A DNA stretch of 64,000 nucleotides, taken from positions 62,001 to 126,000 of the forward strand of contig DAOSIS010000005.1 of the NCBI GenBank assembly GCA_035366835.1, in the 5' to 3' direction. Under the pieces are notes generated by a model. The model had not been told where the DNA came from. It did not search any database and worked only from the letters and a program-made list of their open reading frames with translations. Source of the DNA: UBA6109 sp035366835 (GTDB lineage Bacteria; Desulfobacterota; Syntrophia; Syntrophales; UBA6109). This document shows positions 59,101 to 64,000 of this stretch, in pieces (positions within the stretch are counted from its first letter, which is position 1; each line of letters opens with the position of its first letter). Made by a program: the position numbers and the translations under genes.

Positions 59101-59853
59101 CAGCATGGCCGAGGCCTCATTCATCATCCATTCGATGGTTTCCTTGTCGGCGGGGACGGGGTCCTCGCCGTCCCGCAGGAGCGGCTTCAGAAAATAGCGG
59201 CCCGTTGCGGGTTCGTATTCGCGGACCGCGCACAGCAGCAGGCCCTCGCTGCCTGCAAAGGGCGCCCCGGTGGCCTGGCTCTTGAGGCTCATGCTCAGGC
59301 TTTCGCCGGTCATGTGCTCGCGCATCGCCTGCTTGACGAGTTCTTCCGCCTGGTGCGGTTCGGTCCAGCGGCCTCCGGCAGGCGGCAGCACCTCGACCAC
59401 GCCGGGCGCGGATTCCAGGAAGTGCTCCCCCTTGCCCAGGAGGTCTTCCGGAAAGACGAGCTTCAGCGCGCCCTTTCCGACCCTTCCCTGGATCAAATGG
59501 TAGGTTTCGACGAGGATGAAGCCGCCCCGGTCGGACCGGTTCATGCTCAGGGTTTCGCCCTCGAAGACCGTGTGCCGGATGAAGATCCGGTGCAAGTCCT
59601 CCCGGGTCAGCCCGAGGTGCCCGGCCGCGATCCGGATCCGGTCCGCAATGAGCTGGAGCAACGCATTCGAGGACTTCAGGTCCCCGACGATCGTGCGATA
59701 GGCGAGGCCGCCGTCGTCGGTCGATCCCGGCGGGACGCCGGCGCGGTCAAGGCGGCTTCCGCCTGCTGCCGCTTGCGGCAACGGCGTCTCGGCGGCGGGC
59801 AAACGGTTCACTCGTCTCTTCTCCTTCCTGTCTCGGTCACTCTTCCTGGCCAT
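56194..59853 (-). CDS. Glu/Leu/Phe/Val dehydrogenase-like protein fused to a DHH-type phosphoesterase domain
   Basis: A 1219-residue protein of unusual architecture. The middle part (about 490-790) has the ELFV-dehydrogenase NAD-binding domain: GSELRSEAMAHGALMALDIL, then the Rossmann loop IEGFGNAGKNVANL (about 596-609) and GVSDSRGAV. The catalytic GGAKGG loop of glutamate dehydrogenase is not recognisable. The last 400 residues resemble a DHH/DHHA1 phosphoesterase: LSDNDEDGVASAAIL near 835 and a late AFTSGGLPHTA loop, while the DHH triad appears as NNH (VNNHALS). The first 480 residues are unassigned. The ATG at 59853 follows GAGG; ATG 59865 is an alternative. No function can be assigned. Confidence 0.75.
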   Translation of the reverse strand: MARKSDRDRKEKRRVNRLPAAETPLPQAAAGGSRLDRAGVPPGSTDDGGLAYRTIVGDLKSSNALLQLIADRIRIAAGHLGLTREDLHRIFIRHTVFEGETLSMNRSDRGGFILVETYHLIQGRVGKGALKLVFPEDLLGKGEHFLESAPGVVEVLPPAGGRWTEPHQAEELVKQAMREHMTGESLSMSLKSQATGAPFAGSEGLLLCAVREYEPATGRYFLKPLLRDGEDPVPADKETIEWMMNEASAMLTRAGRIACDKIVHAAETNSTLTSRLNLQLSTNVVEGHLRALLEDEPDIIIGDEDMTSRLREILARKDYVPTACALARAAAKMQMEHQILLPSSREKLRRLIEEFPPQGSPSPAQYRMLMDLFFGTGETQRQENRLFHHREPILRSLSVALSTRGLDECSDPQVLELYLRTLLDNQWVMLEQALARLTPDGQSLPVGWFHSDLLLSPDERQALAALTPTAGLGREALKDRFWSVVNILCDARDRSTDSLPDLFRRARTEVIERAIRAVTETGDVIPTVDRLIFFTLPLCYECATPKLGVVTRKPVDVCGSELRSEAMAHGALMALDILLKHMTGAEHPLHGLTVAIEGFGNAGKNVANLMVLGGATIVGVSDSRGAVTRPDGFTRQELAAVIAHKNAGKRFDTLLASPVVRMLSHGQDSNLHYHPDPETLKQAEADILVLTAIPGSVRADNAPSLRVRVVCELTGAAVTVEAKGILKERGIEVIPDNLGSPGGTLVSLSEMLQNSTGQFWERQIEEENLYRQINRGFEDAWTVAHEYNVDLATASDILALRRMHDLAIYRERLGQLAGQFADRIRSIAPNERVLVLSDNDEDGVASAAILQGLIAHLCPGAEKRIRHLNESFRSKVVPDMVRQSQATPTPLRHIFALDRAFPTGEPGRSHLVQVSSGCRITFVNNHALSETFLEDPPDGSDRVTPAKLDALYISPQTLKSPLSLDEYPTAMVLGELASVLIDDEGLLNKIAWQTAVGCCLDASGQDRAEWLLFYSRFNTDRTVEAARAVRMITRTRGYLGAINALAGIERPEQLETHESWQRFLAEYRTLNERVQILTERIVSENRGRPYTAHFFTHDEVASPTPVSGDDRNELDFYHWISEVLIRRGDLAERPIIVAQVVHDSENRECLGVRIRSPRGVNLMAAGLPGAFTSGGLPHTAIARLPLDGKASPQQAFFDLVDRIWPKTTVQPGRQGFRPV

Positions 59854-60054
59854 GGTCGTCCTCATCCGACGGGCGAGCGGTGGATTTTCGATACATTTCG
59901 GGTTCCAAGTACAGGACCGGGGAGTCCGAAGTCAAAGGAAATTTCGAGCTTCTCGGGCCGCCCCCCCCGCCCCGGACGGGATCGGGATCCGCGGACGAGG
60001 GACCCTGCCGTCCGGGCCGCTCGCCTTGCCTTGCGGGGGGAAGCGGAGCCGACG

Positions 60055-62259
60055 TCATTCGTCGGCATGCCGGAATACCACGCGGCGGAAGAACCGGATG
60101 AGGGCCTGTTTCCGCGCGCGTTCTTCCATCTGACAGGGGATGAGCTTCCGGGGCGGCAATCGCAGCAGCGACATCTCGTATTCCATGACTGCGCCGTAGG
60201 CGTTGTTCAGATACCACGCATACAGGAGCCCGAAAAGCAGGCCCGGCGGGAGAAATCCTTCCCGGTCGTTGAGCGTGATCCCGAACGTATCCGGATCGTG
60301 CGGGCTCTCGAGCATGCGCGCCAGCCTCAGGTAGGTCCGCAGGTCTGCGTCATCGAGGTAACACCCGCGGTCCCGGACGGGACGCAGACGGATCTCGTAG
60401 CGCCGCGCCCCCCAGAGCACTCCGTCTTCCGGGTTCGTCCAGTGCCGGCCTTCCAGGTACCGCCCCAGCAGCGACTCGCCCAGCGCCGTGAGAAGGTTGT
60501 CCCGGATCCGTTCCGGATCTCCGCACGCCTGCTCATGGAGCTTCAGCAGGCCGTCGTCGGGATCATAGTATCCGAGGACGTTGTCCCATGCCTGGCTCCT
60601 CGTCCACCTGGACGCGGGGATGACCCGCACCCCGCGGAAGAAGTTCAAGTGTTCGGTGCGGATGTCGCGGTTCTCCCAGATCATCTCGTGCATCGTGTCG
60701 CGAAGGCCTTTCGGAAAGAACTTCTTTTCCGCCAGCAGCGCGCCCACCTGCCGGTGGTAGGAGCACAGAAGCGGAGCGTCCGCACGGGGACGGCCCGGGG
60801 CCCGCGCGGGCGGCGGGTACAGCGGCGGGCGCTTCTGCTTCAGATTCAGCCGCTGGTGAGCGATCAGAACCGCCCGTACCGCCAGGGCGAATTTGCGGGG
60901 ATCGTGATGGATCACGCCGGCGGCATTCAGCCGCTCCCGGGAATAGACGGTCGCCTCCACGGGGAGGACGCCGAGACTTTCCACCCGGCTCCGGTCGAGA
61001 TAGATGGGACTCTTGCCCTCCAGGGCATAGTTGCGAAGCACGTCGCCCGGGATGTGCCCCAGGTTGGCGCTCAGCACGACGTCGAACAGCCCCTTCGAAC
61101 CGCCCGGGACATTGCGATCGTAGGCCTCCACCAAGTCGGATACATGGAAACCCCGATCGCGGCTGCGGAGCGATATGTCGGTCTCCCCCTCCTGAATCCA
61201 GAAATTGGCGCCCAGAATCTTCAGGGCCTTCCGGTTCTCTCGGACTGCCCGGACGAGGGCGGGAATCTGCAGGATCGGCATGATGCTCGTGTAGAGGCTG
61301 CCGGGCGCGAAAAGAATGAGGTCCGCCTCCCGGATCGCGCGGCAGACGGCGCCGGCCGTCCGCGGGATTCCGCAGTACTCGACGGACACGCCGTCGACCG
61401 GCTGCAGGCGGCGGGTCAGTGCCGACTTCCTTTGCCCGCGAACGGCAACCCCGTTGCTGTAGCGCAAGACGAGCTGCCCGGGCGTGGCTGTCGCGGGCTG
61501 CAGGCGGCCGGGCGTCACTCCGATGGCGCGGGAGAGCACGCCGATTCCTTTCGCGATTGCGCCCATGCCCGGCGGGCGGTTGCCCGCCTCTTTTTCCCGC
61601 GCCTGGAAGATGGCCGCCGTGAGCAGCAGATTTCCCAGGCAGTGACCGCCCGGCGATATCACCGGTCCCGCCCCGCCCGGGGAGACGTATCCGCCCAGGG
61701 AGGACAGCAGGCTTGCAAGGGGTCCCGGGCAGTACCTTCGCAGATGCCGGGGAACGACGAGAAGCGGATCGGCGACCAAGCGGGATTCCGTGAAGCCCTT
61801 CGGAAAACGGTGATTGAAGATGCGGTGAATGACGCGGATCATCTGCCGGGTCGAGGCATCGTCGAAGCCGTACGTCTTCTGAAGGTTTTCACGCAGGGCC
61901 AGGGACAGCATGAGCTTGCGGAAGTCGCCGATCCCGATCATCGGCAGCTCCTGCAGGAGCAGGCCTGTCGAACCTCCGTCGTCCGTCGTGCACACCACGA
62001 CATCCAGAAGGGGGAATTCCTGCTTCAGGCCGACAAAAGGGCTCTCGGGCCAGTCGTCGAGCTGGGAATTCCCGCCCAGAACCGTGGAGAGGCCCGTTCC
62101 ACCTCCGAAGGTCACGACCCGTTTCGGGCGGCAGTCAGCGGAAAGAACCTCTTCCGCCAGGCGGGAGAGGGAACTTCCGCAGGGCCCTTCCGGGGTCGTC
62201 CGGTTGATGACCATCTCCAGGAGCTGGTCGACGTATCGGCCGATCTGCGATGCTTTCAT
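60055..62259 (-). CDS. YvcK/CofD-family protein with long C-terminal extension
   Basis: A 734-residue protein. The first part (about 45-470) is a YvcK/CofD-like domain with VVTFGGGTGLSTVLGG near 48, TDDGGSTG near 92 and GDFRKLMLSLA near 110. YvcK proteins bind UDP-GlcNAc and control carbon flow to the cell wall; CofD is a 2-phospholactate transferase. Standard YvcK is about 320 residues; here there are inserts and about 270 further residues without known resemblance. No ribosome site is clear: ATG 62259 is chosen, with TTG 62283 possible. It is transcribed divergently from the GlmU-like/glmM pair. Confidence 0.8.
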   Translation of the reverse strand: MKASQIGRYVDQLLEMVINRTTPEGPCGSSLSRLAEEVLSADCRPKRVVTFGGGTGLSTVLGGNSQLDDWPESPFVGLKQEFPLLDVVVCTTDDGGSTGLLLQELPMIGIGDFRKLMLSLALRENLQKTYGFDDASTRQMIRVIHRIFNHRFPKGFTESRLVADPLLVVPRHLRRYCPGPLASLLSSLGGYVSPGGAGPVISPGGHCLGNLLLTAAIFQAREKEAGNRPPGMGAIAKGIGVLSRAIGVTPGRLQPATATPGQLVLRYSNGVAVRGQRKSALTRRLQPVDGVSVEYCGIPRTAGAVCRAIREADLILFAPGSLYTSIMPILQIPALVRAVRENRKALKILGANFWIQEGETDISLRSRDRGFHVSDLVEAYDRNVPGGSKGLFDVVLSANLGHIPGDVLRNYALEGKSPIYLDRSRVESLGVLPVEATVYSRERLNAAGVIHHDPRKFALAVRAVLIAHQRLNLKQKRPPLYPPPARAPGRPRADAPLLCSYHRQVGALLAEKKFFPKGLRDTMHEMIWENRDIRTEHLNFFRGVRVIPASRWTRSQAWDNVLGYYDPDDGLLKLHEQACGDPERIRDNLLTALGESLLGRYLEGRHWTNPEDGVLWGARRYEIRLRPVRDRGCYLDDADLRTYLRLARMLESPHDPDTFGITLNDREGFLPPGLLFGLLYAWYLNNAYGAVMEYEMSLLRLPPRKLIPCQMEERARKQALIRFFRRVVFRHADE

Positions 62260-62481
62260 GCGTTCGGGGGCGTGCCCGCTCAATGGCGGACACGATTCAT
62301 CCCTATTGTACCGCCTGCGGCCAGAACTTCAAAGCCCGGCCCCGAAGGCGGGGGTTTGAGCCGGCAAGGGTTCCCGTGGCTATTTAGCAAGAATCCTCCG
62401 GGATTTCCATCCATAAATCTTCCCAGAAAAATCTTGAAATCGAATGAAATTCATATATTATTCCGATCCTCGGAGGGGAAT

Positions 62482-63723
62482 ATGGACATTCGGCCGCGCT
62501 GTCATGACAAGGTGATCGCCCTGATTCGAAAGGGCGCTGACATCCCCAATCCCCTGACCATCGATATGGGCGATGAGGTACCGATCGATCGGATATCAGG
62601 CAACGGCGTCACGATCTATCCGGGTTGCAGGATCTACGGCAAACAGACCGTCATCTCGGCGGGCTGCAGGATCGGCTATGAAGGTCCCGTCACCATCGAC
62701 GATTGCCAGCTGGGGCCCAAGGTCGAATTGAAAGGCGGCTATTTCAACAGGTCCGTCTTTCTGGAAAAGGCGAGCATGGGCTCCGGCGCGCAGGTGCGCG
62801 AAGGGTGCATCCTCGAGGAAGAGGCCAACGGCGCCCACTGTGTCGGCCTCAAACAGACCATCCTCTTCCCCTTCGTCACGCTCGGCAGCCTGATCAACTT
62901 CTGCGATTGTCTGATGGCCGGAGGAACCAGCCGGAAGGACCACAGCGAGGTGGGCAGTTCCTACATTCATTTCAACTTCACGCCGGACGGGGACAAGACC
63001 ACGGCCTCGTTGTTCGGCGATGTGCCCAGGGGCGTGATGCTGAACCAGCCGGCCATCTTTCTCGGCGGCCAGGGCGGCACCGTTGGGCCCTCACGACTGG
63101 GATACGGCAATGTCGTTGCCGCCAGCTCCATCCTGAGAAATGACTACACCGCGGACGGAAAACTGATTGTCGAGGGGCCGCAGTCCGGAAAGACCGTCGA
63201 TTTCGTGCCCGGGGCCTATCCGAACATCCGCCGTATCGTCGAGAACAACATCCTCTACATCGCGAATCTCATGGCCCTCGAAGCGTGGTACGTCCACGTG
63301 AGATGCCCCTTCTTCGATGCGCAGGAATTCGGCGGGCTCGTTTTTTCCGGGCTGCTCGACAAGCTGGCCCTGGCGAAAAAAGAGCGGATCAAGCGTCTGC
63401 GGTCGCTGGCGGAAAAGGCAAAGGCTCCCGTGGAGGGCAGGCCGGAAACACCGGGCAGGAGAGAGCTCTTCGCGAAGTTTGCGGAGATCGAGGCGCTCTT
63501 CGCAACGGCCGCAGCGGATCGCGCCGTTGAAAAGAACCGCGACGATTTTCTCTCCGCATTTCAGAAGGCAGGGAGAGGAGGGGACGCCGGTTATCTGGCC
63601 GTCGTCCAGGGCCTCCCGGCCGATACGTCCCGCAGGGGTACGACATGGCTTCAGGGGATCGTCGATTCCTTCTGCCGGAAGACAGGGGCGATCGTCCCAT
63701 CGCTGAAACTGTTCGGGAAATGA
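62482..63723 (+). CDS. GlmU-like left-handed beta-helix protein
   Basis: A 413-residue protein. Residues about 30-260 show hexapeptide-repeat character (GVTIYPGCRIYGKQTVISAG and GPVTIDDCQLGPKVELKGG), a left-handed beta-helix like the acyltransferase part of GlmU. The N-terminal nucleotidyltransferase of GlmU is absent; the C-terminus (about 290-413) is charged and helical. Often annotated as UDP-GlcNAc pyrophosphorylase-related. Its neighbour glmM makes glucosamine-1-phosphate, so a role in amino-sugar nucleotide synthesis is likely. GGAGGGG precedes the ATG at 62482. The frame is open for 5 kb upstream, but that is a shadow of minus-strand genes. Confidence 0.8.
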   Translation: MDIRPRCHDKVIALIRKGADIPNPLTIDMGDEVPIDRISGNGVTIYPGCRIYGKQTVISAGCRIGYEGPVTIDDCQLGPKVELKGGYFNRSVFLEKASMGSGAQVREGCILEEEANGAHCVGLKQTILFPFVTLGSLINFCDCLMAGGTSRKDHSEVGSSYIHFNFTPDGDKTTASLFGDVPRGVMLNQPAIFLGGQGGTVGPSRLGYGNVVAASSILRNDYTADGKLIVEGPQSGKTVDFVPGAYPNIRRIVENNILYIANLMALEAWYVHVRCPFFDAQEFGGLVFSGLLDKLALAKKERIKRLRSLAEKAKAPVEGRPETPGRRELFAKFAEIEALFATAAADRAVEKNRDDFLSAFQKAGRGGDAGYLAVVQGLPADTSRRGTTWLQGIVDSFCRKTGAIVPSLKLFGK

Positions 63724-63752
63724 CCTCGATCGAACAATCAGGGGGATCTTCT

Positions 63753-64000
63753 ATGGGGAAGCTGTTCGGCACTGATGGAATCCGGGGAGAGGCGAACCGG
63801 TATCCGATGAACGCTGAGATCGCCTTTGCATTGGGACAGGCGGTCGTCTACATCCTGAGAAAGGACCATGCGCACCCGAGGGTGGTCATCGGGAAGGACA
63901 CCCGCATCTCCGGGTACATGCTCGAGAGTTCCCTTGAAGCGGGGGTCACGTCTATGGGCGGCAACCCCTATCTGCTCGGCGTCCTGCCGACGCCGGGGAT
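63753..64000 (+). CDS. glmM: Phosphoglucosamine mutase, N-terminal part (cut by window end)
   Basis: Interconverts glucosamine-6-phosphate and glucosamine-1-phosphate for UDP-GlcNAc synthesis. The 82 visible residues open MGKLFGTDGIRGEANRYPM and contain VVIGKDTRISGYMLESSLEAG and LPTPG, all diagnostic of GlmM. The phosphoserine loop lies beyond the window. It begins 29 bases after the GlmU-like gene, with GGGGGA upstream, and is surely in the same operon. Confidence 0.93.
   Translation, partial: MGKLFGTDGIRGEANRYPMNAEIAFALGQAVVYILRKDHAHPRVVIGKDTRISGYMLESSLEAGVTSMGGNPYLLGVLPTPG

Noticed and set aside
57076..62481. Extremely long forward open frame (about 1800 codons) before the GlmU-like gene
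   Set aside because: It is antisense to the dehydrogenase-DHH and YvcK-like genes, whose motifs are clear; only the part from 62482 is coding.
1..64000. CRISPR array, prophage, tRNA, rRNA or intact insertion sequence
   Set aside because: I saw no regular spacer-repeat array, cas, integrase, transposase or phage structural gene, and no convincing tRNA or rRNA.

Overview
The window is GC-rich bacterial chromosome carrying about 48 tightly packed genes. Gene content (a fused PurS-PurL with separate PurQ, a TRAP transporter, a YvcK-family protein, a left-handed beta-helix GlmU-like protein beside glmM, and scattered palindromic intergenic repeats) fits a member of the Desulfobacterota (former Deltaproteobacteria), perhaps near the Syntrophales. 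The lineage is inferred from gene content; no rRNA gene is present to confirm it.

Layout. 1-2351: end of a TRAP transporter operon and a polymer-forming membrane protein. 2505-6411: purine genes purSL and purQ. 6526-9310: accessory block with a HicBA toxin-antitoxin pair, an exported SUMF1-fold protein and an exported caspase-like protease, closed by a repeat cluster. 9515-17690 (minus): a DapA-like lyase, then moaC, a PH-domain membrane protein, a Fis-type regulator, a very large GlmS-like protein and pyrG. 17971-21174 (minus): zinc uptake operon znuA-znuC-znuB-zur with a palindromic operator over its promoter. 21290-23795 (minus): MinD-like ATPase, DnaJ/RodZ-like protein, SPOR protein. 24151-30104: YtxH protein, a cysteinyl-tRNA synthetase paralogue, MATE exporter, HtrA protease, porin. 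30775-37205: tripartite RND efflux operon and an SDR.

37334-45688 is the respiratory core. On the minus strand a Rieske protein, a b6-type cytochrome b fused to a dihaem cytochrome c, Sco, oxidase subunits (order A-C-D-B) and haem farnesyltransferase form one overlapping operon for quinol to cytochrome c to oxygen electron transfer. A small cytochrome c is divergent. 46334-49874 adds a cyanide-insensitive-type bd quinol oxidase and a UbiA prenyltransferase. Response regulators and a universal stress protein flank these. 51778-55978: a DUF748 protein and a TauE/SafE exporter. 56194-64000: an unusual glutamate-dehydrogenase-like/DHH fusion, a long YvcK/CofD protein, a beta-helix GlmU-like protein and the start of glmM.

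The most interesting signal is regulatory. Four promoters (ytxH, the small cytochrome c, cydAB, and a diverged one before the RND operon) carry a palindrome of form ATTGGTAGG-N5-CCTACCAAT, and in all four a TTG that looks like a -35 element lies exactly 24 bases past the end of the palindrome core. This fixed geometry suggests one transcription activator, bound near -67, controlling a regulon of oxygen reductases, a cytochrome and stress/efflux genes. Other items worth attention are the dehydrogenase-DHH fusion, the giant GlmS-like protein whose catalytic cysteine is internal, and the tRNA synthetase paralogue that has lost zinc ligands.
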